Shown in pieces: positions 12,426 through 23,545 of a stretch of DNA of 64,000 nt (position 1 is the first letter of the stretch; each line of letters begins with the position of its first letter). The stretch is from positions 42,042,605 through 42,106,604 of the forward strand of contig NC_061121.1 in the NCBI RefSeq assembly GCF_002878395.1. Reading direction: 5' to 3'. The notes beneath the pieces are model-generated. The model made no database searches. It was not told the origin of the DNA and worked only from the letters and a program-made list of their open reading frames with translations. The DNA comes from Capsicum annuum. Taxonomy: Eukaryota > Streptophyta > Magnoliopsida > Solanales > Solanaceae. The translations under genes and the position numbers were made by a program.

Positions 12426-13673
12426 ATGTTGAGGACTATATCTCATGAGGCTAGGGATGTTGAGCTAACACCCAAGAATACAGGCCAGACTAGTGAGCGA
12501 GGTAGGGGACATGGAAAGACCATAGGTAGAGGATGAGCATTAGGAGTTTCCCCAGCTAGAATATATCCTAGAAAGTCCTCACTCGAGCATGAGGTTATGT
12601 ATTCTTCGGATGTTATCTGATAAGGGATGTGGGACCAGCTCAGGTACTACATGGTTCAGTTGATAGCTAGAGCTTCAGGGTCTCTTGGTTCATCTCTTAA
12701 CTCATTTGGAGGGTATTCCCTTGAGTGCACCTAGTGTTCCTCTGCTTTTGAGTATTTTACTGCTATCAATGCCAGTATTTGTTAATGGTATTCCTGTAAC
12801 TTCTAGTATGGTTCTACCATTTGTACTGAAATCTACTTATGTCTTTTCTTAGACTTTAGTAGTTCTCCACCTTCTGTTCCAATATCCACTTATGGTAATC
12901 CTAGTTCAGGGGTACAACCTTCATCTGTGGTACCCCTATTTGTGGATTAACTGCTTTCCATACTTACTATTTCTCCAGTTGCTTTGGATACAGCTATGTC
13001 TTTTAATGATCAAAAGAGATTTGAGATGTTTATTTGCTTGGGGCAGCCCTAGTTTGGTGGAACTATTGGTGAGGATGCCTATGAGTTTTTGATCGATTTC
13101 CTGGAGAAGTTATAGAGTCTTGGATCCCTTGAGTCTCATGGAGTTGCTTATTCTATCTATTAATTTATAGATATGACTTGGGATTGATGGAGGTCATTTT
13201 CTAGCTATAGACCTTTGGGTTTGCCTACTATATCAAGTACTCAATTTTTTGAGGCCTTCTTAGAAAGATTTGTACTCTATAGCTTAAATGATTAAAGGTG
13301 CTTGGATTTTGATTAATTAGAGAAGCGCTCCATGACTATGGCTGAGTATGAGGCTTTTTTCATACTTTATCTAGATATTTATCTACTAACATCTCCACGC
13401 AATCAGAAATGATTCAAAAGATTGTGAAGGGGTTAGATACTACTTATCAGTTGGCTACAACCCAAATGGTAGTTTTAGGGGCTTCCTTCCAAAGTATTAC
13501 TGATCATTTGAAAATAAGCGAGTCTATTATAAAGGCTACTCAAGGAAGAACTAATATGGCGCATCTTTATGGTGAGTTTAGTGCACACGCCTCCTAAGGT
13601 AGAGATTTCTCTAGTAGAAGTTCTTATGGTTACCATGGTAGAATGGTTCAGGCCTCTTTGCAGGGATTAAGTT
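12426..13673 (+). pseudogene. Ty3/gypsy gag, 5' part, interrupted by insertion
   Basis: Decayed capsid gene of the old plus-strand element. Recognisable stretches are EDAYEFLIDFLEKL near 13,070, a WW followed by SF near 13,190, FFEAFLERFVLYSLND at about 13,250 and the longer open stretch at 13,409-13,597. These match the plant gypsy capsid order, as known for that family. A possible start is the ATG at 12,426, but the N-terminal part is too decayed to be sure. Several in-frame stops and frameshifts are present. The gene is cut at 13,673 by a minus-strand element and the same element resumes at 22,269. Its sequence differs clearly from the gag at 38,172, so it is another lineage. Confidence 0.7.
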
Positions 13674-15688
13674 TGTCACAACCCGAGTCAAGATACTGGC
13701 CGCGATGAGTATACTGAACCATGAAGGCCCAAGCACCCTTTTCTTTATGGAAATCACGTGCACCATTCATACAAATATTAGGAAATTGAAGAAGTATAAG
13801 AAATATGGTCAATCTCTTAATTCAGCTGAACAATACAATGTTAAGTTCATAACATCAGAAATACTTGACCCCAGTCTGTGAAATCTCTAACAGTACAAGA
13901 GCCAACACCTGTATAGAAACTGGGACACAGCCCCCAGTAAAACAATTAACCAAAACAAATAACAATATCTTCATTAACTCGGACTTCTGAAATAAGGTTG
14001 GATCAGCGACTGCAAACTTCTTTAAGACCAATTTAATGCTTAGCGGAACCCCAGGACAGAGCCTCAAATACTGAAATATAGGGGGTCAATACAAATGTTC
14101 TAGTACGCAGAACAACCAAAAAACAAAATACATTTTTATACAACCTGGTGAGAGCATTTCAAAAGATCCATATTACCTTAAAATAGTTGAAAAACATATG
14201 GGCTTAATACAAATATTTCAAATACATTCTGCAAATCATGACCCTACTCTTTATCTTACTTGTAAGCTAAATGGAACACCCTATAAATTTGAAATTCCAT
14301 GGGCTATATGGAGTCCGCCCTTGACTCAGTGTCTAAGCCCCCAACCTAAGTTCGCCGTAAGGGTTGGAGTCTCTACTTCTCTACTACTCCATTGGGTTGT
14401 CTCCAACGTATAATTTCCCTTACGGGTAATATAAACCTGTGTAAGAAAATAGCAGTTTTAGGTAATGAGTCGTTTGACTCATGCCTTCTTCGGGTAACCA
14501 TCTAACTCTCTTAAGTCCAGTTTTAGATTCTTTGAAACATATCTTCTTTACAAAGTTGTTTCTTTCTTAACATCTTTGGGCACATCAAAATATGGTATCA
14601 TCATACCCAGAAAAGCAAGTCATGTCAGAACATCTCTACTGCCCTTATCTTATTTCAAAGATATTTATTGACCACCCAAAAGATTTACCTTTTGAACAAA
14701 AGGTCATATTTCAAAAAATTTGAAAACTAAACCATTATCAATACGTATTCTATGGTAGTCATCCCTTACAATCACATTAAAGACATTATAAATAGGAATC
14801 ATGATCATTATAAAATCAGAAAAACACTCCATTATCTTATGAAGAATAGTACAATTTGTTCGTAACAGGCTCAAACACTTAGAAATTTATATAACCCATT
14901 CTAAACATGTAAAGTTGATGAATTTCATAGCAAAAGAGGGAATTACATATCCCATGCTCTCATTTAAGTTCACAATCTAATCATCACATGATCACATAAT
15001 TTTCACAACACTTCATCAAGATGCAATATTTTCAATACAAGTTTATTAATGATCTTGAAACAATTTTGTATATACACATATATCACTTTTAAAGCTAATT
15101 TGAAAATAAAAAATCAATGCTCATGGGGTTTAGGATATCCCATGTACCTTAATTACAAAAAATTTGCAAAGAAATCTTACTTTTGACGCTTGAATGTCCA
15201 AAGCCTAAGTTGTTTTTCTCTTCTTATGTTTAAAGAAGATAAACTAGGGATTTGAGAGAGTAATAAATATTTAGGGGCCTTGATTTCATCTATAGATGTT
15301 TAGGGACGGTTAAAGGATGCAAAAAGACTTTATTTCCCTTAAAATAACTAAAACATGGAGTCCCTACACCACAAAAACACAAGGTTGGTGGTGCCTAACC
15401 CATGGCTAAGTCCAAGGTTAGTGATGCCAAGCCTATGACCAACCTTGGCTTTGCAGCGCCAACCCTATCGCCAACCCTATCGCCAAACCTTTCTAGTGAA
15501 GGTAGGCGATATTAAGGCGATGCCTATCTATTGCCTAAGCTCTACTTTGAGATGCCTACTTTAGTTTTGAGGTCCTTAAACACTCCCTACACTTCCCACA
15601 ATGTCAATACATGGTCTACTATCACTACGGGGGTCCAAAGGATCGTTTTAGAAGCATCAAAAGAGTGTTACGACTACGGGGAGTTACA
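13674..15688 (-). repeat. 3' LTR of the 13,674-22,268 element
   Basis: It starts TGTCACAACCC on the plus strand and ends GGGGAGTTACA at 15,688, next to the polypurine tract, about 2.0 kb. It is longer than its partner because the 5' LTR lost the counterpart of about 14,875-15,327. The U3 side (about 15,380-15,530) contains repeated words around GCCAACCCTATCGCCAA, another modular U3. Confidence 0.8.
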
Positions 15689-15703
15689 TTATCCCCCCTT
15701 GGG
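15689..15703 (-). promoter_or_regulatory. Polypurine tract
   Basis: The minus strand reads CCCAAGGGGGGATAA directly before the LTR start TGTAACTCCCC. It fixes the LTR edge and orientation. Confidence 0.75.
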
Positions 15704-15794
15704 ATCATTCATCCCTGAATGATAACTCATAACATAGTAAGCACGATTTCAAGAACTACAAGGAAAGGTAAAGAGTAGGATAAGATTTGTACCT

Positions 15795-16244
15795 TCTATA
15801 TTATCACACACAGTTTCAAAGAGGGTCGGATATCTAGAACGCATGTAATTCTCTGACTACTAAGTCTCTTCCTCAGCTCTTTGATTCTTCCACAACACCT
15901 TGACAAAAGCTATCTCCTTATTTCTCAACTTTTTGACTTGGTGATCTAAAATAGCAATGGGCTCTTCTTCGTATGAACAGAAGTCTTTTACATCAATCTA
16001 TTTCATAGGCAAAACAAGAGAATGATCTTCAATATATTTCCTTGACATCAAAAAAATGATATACAGGATGCACAGAAGCTAATCTCAATGGAAAATACAA
16101 CTCATAGGCAACCCCACCAATCCTCCTTGTAATTTGATAAGGACCTATATAACTAGGACTAAGTTTTCTTTTCTTTTCGAATTGACTAACTCCCTTCATA
16201 GGGGAGACTCTTAGAAATACCCAATCATTAACTTTGAATTCCAA
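15795..16244 (-). pseudogene. Integrase C-terminus (GPY/F module) and chromodomain-like tail
   Basis: An open stretch at 16,029-16,244 contains SYIGPYQITRRIGGVAYEL, the GPY/F module at the end of chromovirus integrases. Reading on to about 15,800, separate segments show ILDHQVKKLRNKEIAFVKVL and a closing RYPTLF. In this family these are the core and end of a chromodomain, which directs integration to marked chromatin. At least two stops lie inside the chromodomain part, so no functional product is expected. It is followed by about 100 bases of 3' untranslated sequence and the polypurine tract. Confidence 0.7.
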
Positions 16245-17160
16245 CTCTCTTTTTCTAATATTGGCATAAGACTTTTGGTGACTCTAAACTGTCTTAAGTC
16301 ACTCCCTAATGATTTTCACTTTCTCCATCGCATGATGAACAAGGTTAGGCCCATAAACCCACTTCATACCACCCAATCAGAGACCTACATCTCCTCTCAT
16401 AAAGTGCTTCAAAAAGAGCCATCTGTATACTAGAATGGTAGCTATTATTCTATATGAATTCTATCAACGACAAATGATCCACCGAACTACACCTGAAGTT
16501 AATAACGCAAGCCCTCAACATATCTTCTATGGTCTAAATGGTGCACTTTGCTTGCCCATCCATTTGAGGGTGAAAGAAAGTACTGAGGTTTACTTGGTTC
16601 CTTAGACCCCTCCGAAAAGACTGCCAAAACTGGGAAGAGAATTACATACGTCGGTAGCATATAATAGACATATGAGCCCCATGATAGACTATCTCTCGAG
16701 TGTACAACTTAGTATAATAATCCCCTGAATAGTTGGTTTGTACTTGAAGAAAATAAGCGGACTTGGTTATCCTGTCTACAATTACCTAAATGGATTAATA
16801 TTTATTTTGGGACTTCAGAAGCCCCGTAATAAAGTCCATATTAATCATCTCCCACTTCCACATAGGAAATACTATTTCGTCAGAAGTGCCACCTGGTCTC
16901 AAATATTCTACCTTGACTTGTTGACAATTCAAACACTTAGAAACAAATTTAGCAAAATAACATTTCATATTGTTCCACCAATAAATCGTCTTAAGATCAT
17001 GAAACATTTTAGTACAGCTTGGGTGAACATCATGCCTCGAAGTGTGAGCTTCATCAAGAATTCTTTCTCGCAACCCATATATATTTGGCACATATAACCC
17101 ACCTTGATATCTCAAAACTCCATCACTGCCAATCTCAAACACCATCACCTTCTGTTGACT
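16245..17160 (-). pseudogene. Integrase zinc-binding and catalytic region, decayed
   Basis: The open part at 16,795-17,148 holds the N-terminal HHCC zinc-binding motif: His in DEAHTSRHDVHP, then the Cys pair in SKCLNCQQ, between which lies the characteristic YWWNNMK. It continues into MWKWEMINMDFITGL, the start of the catalytic core with its first Asp. The rest of the core, down to 16,245, is broken into short frames. The antisense open frame at 16,738-17,097 is a shadow of this region. Integrase inserts the DNA copy into the genome; here it is inactive. Confidence 0.75.
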
Positions 17161-17299
17161 AAATCATTGTTAATCTGCAATAAGATGGGGTCTTTGGCCT
17201 TCTTTTCCTTAACTTCAGCACATAGGGATGATTTATCTATCTCATGAACAATTTTTCTTCCTTCTTCAAAATCCAGAAGTCAAAATCCCAAATTCGCAA

Positions 17300-17730
17300 G
17301 CCACTATCACCATCTCCCTCTTTATTTTCTCTACATGAGAAAGACTGCCCATTGAGAACTTGCTACGGGCGTCGTCCAACATATTGGCCTTGCCTAGATG
17401 ATAGTGCAGGCTCATATTATAATGCTTCAATTATTCCAACCACTACCGATGCCTGAGATTCAGTTCTTTCTGTGTGAAAACATATTGTAAACTTTTGTAG
17501 TCTGTGAATATATCAACATGCACCCCATATAGATAATTTTGCCATATCTTAAGTACAAATACTACTATTAGTAACTCAAAGTCATGGGTGGGGTAATTCT
17601 TTTCATGCACCTTTAACTGCCTAAATCCAAAAGCCACCACCTTACCATGCTAAATAAGGACACACCCAAGTCCCACCCGAGATACATCATAGTACACAAC
17701 AAAACCCTCTGTACCCTTGGGAAGGGTCAA
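17300..17730 (-). pseudogene. RNase H domain, decayed
   Basis: An open stretch at 17,443-17,640 contains FRQLKVHEKNYPTHDFELL and VDIFTDYKSLQYVFTQKELN. In the family these hold the second and third acidic residues of the RNase H active site (Glu in the DFELL segment, Asp in FTDYKS). The segment just before it, around 17,650-17,720, retains a YYDVSRVGLGCVL-like start with the first Asp. Stops and frameshifts separate the pieces. The domain follows RT directly, the usual order. Confidence 0.7.
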
Positions 17731-17959
17731 AACCAGTGCGGTAGTCAATTTGTCCTTCAGTTTCTCATAGCTGTTTCTCTCAAGAGTCATACCACAGTTT
17801 GTCCCTCTTTGCGAACCTTCTATAATACCCTGCCAAACCTAAGAAGCTCCGGATATCTATTGGATTCGTGGGTCTGGGACATTTTATCACTGCCTCCAGC
17901 TTATGGGGGTCAACCTTCATCCCCTCACTAGAAATAATGTGCACCAGGATAGCAATAAC

Positions 17960-18720
17960 ACTAAGCCAAAATTAACAGATAGAAAACTTTGCATACAACT
18001 CATGATTTTTGAGTGTCTGAAGGATGATTCCGAGGTGATTAGTGTAATCCTCCTAACTCTTTGAATAAACTAAGATGTTGTCAATAAATTAAGAAGAACA
18101 GATCTAGAAATTGGTGAAACACCCTATTCATTAGGTCCATAAAATTTGTAGGGCCATTAGTTAGTCCGAAATACATAACTAAGAATTCATAATGGCCATA
18201 TCAGGTTCAGAAAGCTGTTTTAGGAATGTCAGCCTCCCTAACCTTTAACTGATGATACCCCAAATGAAGGTCTATCTTAGAGAAATACTTGGCACCTTGA
18301 AGTTGGTCAAAAATATCATTGATTCTAGGAAGAAGGAATTTATTCTTGACTATGAGTTTGTTCAACAAACGATAATCTATACACATACGGAGAGAGTCAT
18401 CTTTCTTACGGATGAAGTGTACTGGATCACCCCAGGGAGAGACACTAGGATGAATAAAACCTTTGTCAAGGAGGTCTTTTAACTCGTTTTTCAACCTTTT
18501 TAAGTTTGCAGGTACCTTTCTGTATGGCAGAATAGAAATAAGTTGAGTGTTCGGCAACAAGTCAATGTCAAAATCTATCTCCCTATCAGTTGGTATCCTA
18601 AGAAGTTCATCATGAAAGACTTCCAGAAATTCATTAACTATAGGGATAGACTTGAGGAAAGGACTTTTAGTACAAAAATCTTTGACCTGAATGAGATGAT
18701 ACAAACAACCCTTTGATATA
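17960..18720 (-). pseudogene. Reverse transcriptase, decayed
   Basis: A long open part, 18,207-18,704, runs from the lead-in [12 protein letters not shown] through [28 protein letters not shown] and [13 protein letters not shown], a typical gypsy RT fingers and palm. The catalytic FIDD motif falls in another frame and reads FIDN at 18,077-18,088, so the second catalytic Asp is lost. Its SPWGDP keeps the Trp that is a stop codon in the element at 35,012. The enzyme copies element RNA to DNA; this copy cannot. Confidence 0.8.
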
Positions 18721-18759
18721 ACCTTACGAGATCTATGTTAATATAGGAACTTCCTCCTA

Positions 18760-19110
18760 GGTGTTAAAGAATACCTCTCCCACTTTATTACTGGCTCATT
18801 TGGAAAGGCGAAAGTGACTTTTTGGGTTCTACAGTCTAATATTGTATAACACAAATGGATTGAATCCATTCCCCAAATAACATCAAAGTCAATTATCAAG
18901 CTTTACTAGATCCACCATAGTATCACGATGACTAACAGACGCAACACAATTTCTATAGACCCTTCTAGCCATAATAGAGTCTCCAACAGAGAAAGGTTTC
19001 AAAATGTTTTTAGGCTCAAAACCAAAACTAACTTCCATATAATGAGTCACATAAGATAAGGTAGACCCGAGATCAAGTAACACATACACATCATGGGAGA
19101 AAATTTATAA
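18760..19110 (-). pseudogene. Aspartic protease, decayed
   Basis: An open part at 18,889-19,089 begins MYVLLDLGSTLSYVT, where family members have an Asp-Pro-Gly-Ser/Thr active site; the Asp is retained and the next residue is Leu. It continues with ARRVYRNCVASV and the VDLVKLDNFDVI stretch that precedes RT. A stop separates it from the zinc-knuckle region upstream. The protease would process the gag-pol precursor. Confidence 0.65.
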
Positions 19111-19254
19111 CATAGCCGTAATACATCTGGCGACACCTCTACATTATAGCAGTTAGATAAATCATATAACCGATTGCGACCACCACCAACAGTTAAAGTA
19201 GTGCCCTTAGAAAGGGGGGCTGTAGAGTTCAACTAAGACTTAGAATCTCTAATA

Positions 19255-20463
19255 TCTCCCTTAACAGAGGGACAAACCATCTTAATATGGCCTGGCTAGA
19301 CGTAGGCATAGCACACAAGAGTAAAAAATTTGCATGGCCCTAGATGAACTCTTCTATATTTTTCATAGCGTGGATATAATTGATAATCCTGAGTTACACT
19401 CCCATGAGATTGGATGCCTTGCCTTCTCGATCTATTATTAGGTTAAAAATTTTGAAACCATTGATCAACTAGAGGTTTGGGCGTTAAGGATGTTGTTGAA
19501 GTCTGAGCATTACTCAAAAACGTTTTCTTTGACCACTTATTACCCAAATTTTTACCACTTTGCTGCTGACTGTTAATCTGGTCTGTATATCTAGATCTTT
19601 TAGCTTGTCTCTCTCTCTCTCTTACCTCAGCAAACCTTTTCTTCTACTGTTCAACCTGCTATATATGAATGGACAACCTAGAGAAATCCATATCTCTATT
19701 TAACATTTCTCCCTTGCATTCCAACACTAGATAATTTGAGAGACCAGATGCAAACTTTATCATGAGAGCTCTCATATTACCCACCAATTCTGTAGCATAC
19801 CTATATAGTTGGGTGAACTTCAATGTAAACTCCTTAACACTCATTTTTCCTTGTTTCAAGTTCATAAATTCTTTATCTTTTGATTCCCTCAATTCCTGGG
19901 GAAAGAAACAAACCTTGAAAACTTTCACAAACTTAACCCACACAAAAGGCTCAACATATTTACCCTTTGAATCCTCCCATTTATAATACCAATTATTGGC
20001 CATATCCTTTAACTAGTAGGTTACCATTTCACCTCCTTCAACCTCATTTGCATGCCTAACCCTTAAAATTTTCTCTAGTTCATCAATGAACCCTTGGGGG
20101 TCCTCCTCAGTATTTATACCAATAAACATAAGTGGGTTTAGTCTCATGAATTTAACAATTCGCATAATCTCAAATGAACAAGACACAACTCTTACACCTT
20201 CAAACCTACGGGCCTAAGAATCACCACGAGCAGGCAATCATATGCATAGACTTTCAGAATTTAGCATTAGAGACCTCCCTCTGGGAAGGCTGAGTATGGT
20301 TAGCTCTAAATTGAGGAGTACGACGAGGACTTGTCTAAATCAAAGGAACTCTTGGAGTAGCAACAAACTCTAGAGTACAAGCCCTAATACAAGTTCGCAT
20401 CCCATGGGTAGGGCAGACATACTCAACTTGGGAATTCTGTTCATTGGATCTACAAGGAGGCAT
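19255..20463 (-). pseudogene. gag (capsid and zinc knuckle), decayed
   Basis: The start at 20,463 opens with MPPCRSNEQ, the usual MPP opening of this gag family. The best capsid stretch is 19,659-20,003, containing FVKVFKVCFFPQELRESK and LKQGKMSVKEFTLKFTQLYR. A zinc knuckle remnant near 19,265-19,315 reads CYAY..PGHIKMVCPS, with the second Cys replaced by Tyr and a stop inside. Gag forms the virus-like particle. Its LKQGKMS keeps the Gln that is a stop in the 35,012 element. Confidence 0.75.
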
Positions 20464-20656
20464 GATAACTTTCTAAAATATAGGAAATCATTGATTAGAG
20501 GACATTCAAGATTTATAGCATGAACTAAATCATTAAAAGAAGAGAGATATTCCTAAATGCCTTGTAGGCTCCTTCTAATAAGTGTGGTACAATACATACC
20601 CTTAAACAAAAATGTACCCGATGTGATTTTATAGACACCCTAAGACTATAAATCAT

Positions 20657-20670
20657 GCTCTGATACCAAG
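20657..20670 (-). promoter_or_regulatory. Primer-binding site, initiator-Met tRNA type
   Basis: The minus strand reads CTTGGTATCAGAGC two bases inside the 5' LTR edge, a perfect match to the family primer site. Confidence 0.85.
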
Positions 20671-20672
20671 TT

Positions 20673-22268
20673 TGTGATGACCTAAGTTGTGAACCTGGGT
20701 GTGATGAGCATCCCAAACCATGAAGTCCCGAGCGCCCTTTTCTATATGGAAATCATGTGCATCATTAATACAAATATAAGGAAATTGCAGAAGTATAACA
20801 AATTAGGAAACATGGTCAATCTCTAAATTCAGCTGAACAATACGATGTTAAGTTCATAACATTAAAAATACTTGACACCAGTCTACAAAGTCTCTAACAA
20901 TACAAGAGCCAACATATGTCTAGAAATTGGGACAAGGCATCCAGTTGGACCTAAAACAAAAATAAATAACAATGTCTTCATAAACACGACCTTTAGAAAT
21001 AAGGGAGGCTCATCGACTGTAAACTTCTAAAAGATCAATCTACTGCTTAGCGGAACCCCATGAATAAGCCTCAGATCCTAAAATATAGGGGGCAATACAA
21101 GTACAGGTACGTAGAGCAACAAAAAAATAAAATACATTTATATGCAACATAGGTGAGTGCATTTCAAAAGATACATGTTACCTTAAAATAGTTGAAAAAT
21201 AGATGGGCATAATTTAAATCTTTTAAACACATTATACGACTCACGACTCTACTCTTTATCTTACTTCTAAGCTAAATGGTACCCCCTAAAAATCTGAAAT
21301 TCCATAGGTTATATGGAATCCGTCCTTGATTCAGCGACTAAGCCCCCAACTCAAGTTTTCCATAAGGGTTAAAGTCTCTACTTCTCTATTATGCCATTAG
21401 GCCATCGCTAATGTACAATTTTCCTTTCGGGTAACGTAAATCCATATCAGCAAATCACACTTTTGGGAAAAGAATTGTTTGACTTTTGCTTTCTTCGCAT
21501 AACCATCTAATTCTCTTAAGCCCATTTTTAGTTTCTTTAAAATATATCTTCTTTGAAAATTTATTTATTTCTTAAAATCTTTGGGCATATTAAAATAGGA
21601 TATCGTTATACCTAGACTTGCAAGTCATGTCACAATGTCTCTACTGCCCTTATCTTATTTTAAAGATATTTATTGACCACTCAAAAGATTTACCATTTGA
21701 ACAAAAGTTCATATTTCAAAACAGCTGAAAACCAAACCATTCTCAATACTTATTCTACACTGGTCATCCTTTATAATCACTTTAAAGCCATTATAAATAG
21801 GAATCATGATCATAGTAAAATAAGTAAAACACTCTTTCATTATCTCATGAAGAATAGTACAATTTGTTCATAACAGGCTCAAAAAGACTTTTTTCCCTCG
21901 AAATAACTCAAAAATAGAGTCCCTACATCGCAAAAATACAAGGCTGGCAATGCCTAACCTATGACCAAGTCCAAGGTGGGAGACGTCAAGACTATGGCTA
22001 ACCTTAAGCTTTCCAGATCTAACCCCATCATTAATCTTAGGCTTTGTGGCACCAACCCCATCACCAAACCTTTCCAATAAAGGTAGGCAATGGTAAGGTG
22101 TTTCCTACACATTGCCTAAGCTCTACTTTATGATGCCTACTTAGTTTTGAGGTCCTTATACATTCGTAACACTTCCCACAATGTCAATACATGATCTACC
22201 ATTACTATAGGGGTCCTAAGGATCATTTTAAAAGCATAAAAAGAGTGTGAAGTCTACAGGATATTACA
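20673..22268 (-). repeat. 5' LTR of the 13,674-22,268 element, internally deleted
   Basis: About 1.6 kb with TG/CA ends (TGTGATGACC at 20,673, ATATTACA ending at 22,268). It aligns with 13,674-15,688 but jumps from the counterpart of about 14,875 to about 15,327 inside the run AACAGGCTCAAAAAGACTT, near 21,890. The deletion removes about 450 bases of LTR that lie between the U3 modules and the rest. Confidence 0.8.
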
Positions 22269-23545
22269 AAGTGGTAAACCTTTAGGTTTAGTTACTTTAG
22301 ATAGAAAGACATCGATCTTGGGTGGTCATTCTAGTTCAGTCGTACCTTCTTAGATTGAGTCATGCCATAGGGTTTTTTTTGTATTTTATTAGTATATTTA
22401 TGTGGCCATGGATTTTCCTCGATGCGTTTTCATACCTACTTTTATATCTGTAGTGAGAGGTAGTTCACAAAGTGGTAGGAGTGCTACTAGAGGTGTTAGA
22501 GGTAAAGGTAGAGATGGTTGTGGTGGTGGTTGTGGGGTTACTTAGTTAGAGAGTAGACGTAGTCAGTACTATGCTATACCTTTTAGGCCTAAGTCAAATA
22601 TCTGTAATACTAGTCTTACAAGTATCATCCTAATTTGTTACAAATCTACTTTTATGTTATTTGGCCCTGGGTCTATATTCTCTTATTTGTCTACATATTT
22701 TTCTTTGGGTTTTGATGTTGCATGTGATCTTAGAGCTATGACTCTTTATGTTTCCACCCTAATAGGAGATTATTTAGTGGTCGATCGATTCTACCGATAT
22801 TGTGTTGTTACCTTTGCGAGTTGTGAGACTTGGGTAAACTTGATTGTCCTTGATGTGGTTGATTTTGATATTATCTTGGGTATGGATTGGTTAGATCCTT
22901 CTCATGTTATTTTGGACTATTATGCTAAGATCGTGACCATAACTATGCTGGGTGTGCAAAGATATCTTATAAGGGTACGCTAAATTTAGGTTCAAAGGGT
23001 TTTATATCTTCTCTACGTGCTCATCACATTATAGAGAGAAAGAGTCTATTTTTCTTATTTAGCTCATATCCAAGATACTAGTGTTGCCTCGCTGCCTCTT
23101 ATGAATTTTGTTTGAGTTGTTCATGAATTCATGAATGCCTTTTCTACAGTACGAATCATGACAATAATTTTGATATTAATGTGGAGTCAGGGATAAAACC
23201 TATTTTTATTCCTCCCAATAGAATTGTCCCGATTGAGTTGAAGGAGAAGTTGTAATATTTATTGAGTAAGGGGTTAATTAGACCTAGTGTATGTTTTTGG
23301 GTTGCTCTGATCTTGTTCGTAAAGAATTAATATTTTTCTATGTGTATGTGTATTGATTATGGATAATTGAACAAAGTGACGGTTAAGAAAAAATAATATC
23401 TTCCTCTCATTGATGATCTTTTTGGCTAGCTTTAGAGATCTTTAGTCCTTTCCAAGATTGATTTGACATTCGGGTATCACCAATTGATGATTCGAGTTTT
23501 GGATGTTCCAAAGATGACTTTTCAAATTCGATATGGTCAAAATAG
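22269..23545 (+). pseudogene. Old plus-strand gypsy gag-pol, continuation after insertion
   Basis: This continues the element broken at 13,673. After a glycine- and arginine-rich stretch (about 22,470-22,550), the open part 22,654-22,983 is a gypsy protease. Its active-site segment reads MLFGPGSIFSYLST, so the catalytic Asp is Gly, and it goes on to VNLIVLDVVDFDIILGMDWL. RT begins near 23,215 with VPIELKEKL, then IRPSV, CIDYG and SKIDLTFGYHQL, all interrupted by stops. Similarity ends near 23,545, before the FIDD catalytic motif, so the element is truncated. Confidence 0.7.

Larger units (their letters stand above)
13674..22268 (-). mobile_element. Complete minus-strand Ty3/gypsy chromovirus
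   Basis: All structural parts are present in the right order on the minus strand: 5' LTR 20,673-22,268, Met-tRNA primer site, gag, protease, RT, RNase H, integrase, chromodomain-like end, polypurine tract and 3' LTR 13,674-15,688. The flanks are AAGTT on the left (13,669-13,673) and AAGTG on the right (22,269-22,273), a 5-bp target duplication with one mismatch. Host sequence on both sides is one plus-strand gypsy element, so this is a nested insertion. All coding parts carry stops and frameshifts, so the element is dead. Confidence 0.85.

Noticed and set aside
16738..17097. 119-residue open frame on the plus strand
   Set aside because: It is the exact antisense of the integrase zinc domain on the minus strand, which carries clear family motifs.
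17647..17931. 94-residue plus-strand open frame
   Set aside because: It is antisense to the RT-RNase H region of the 13,674-22,268 element and has no motif of its own.
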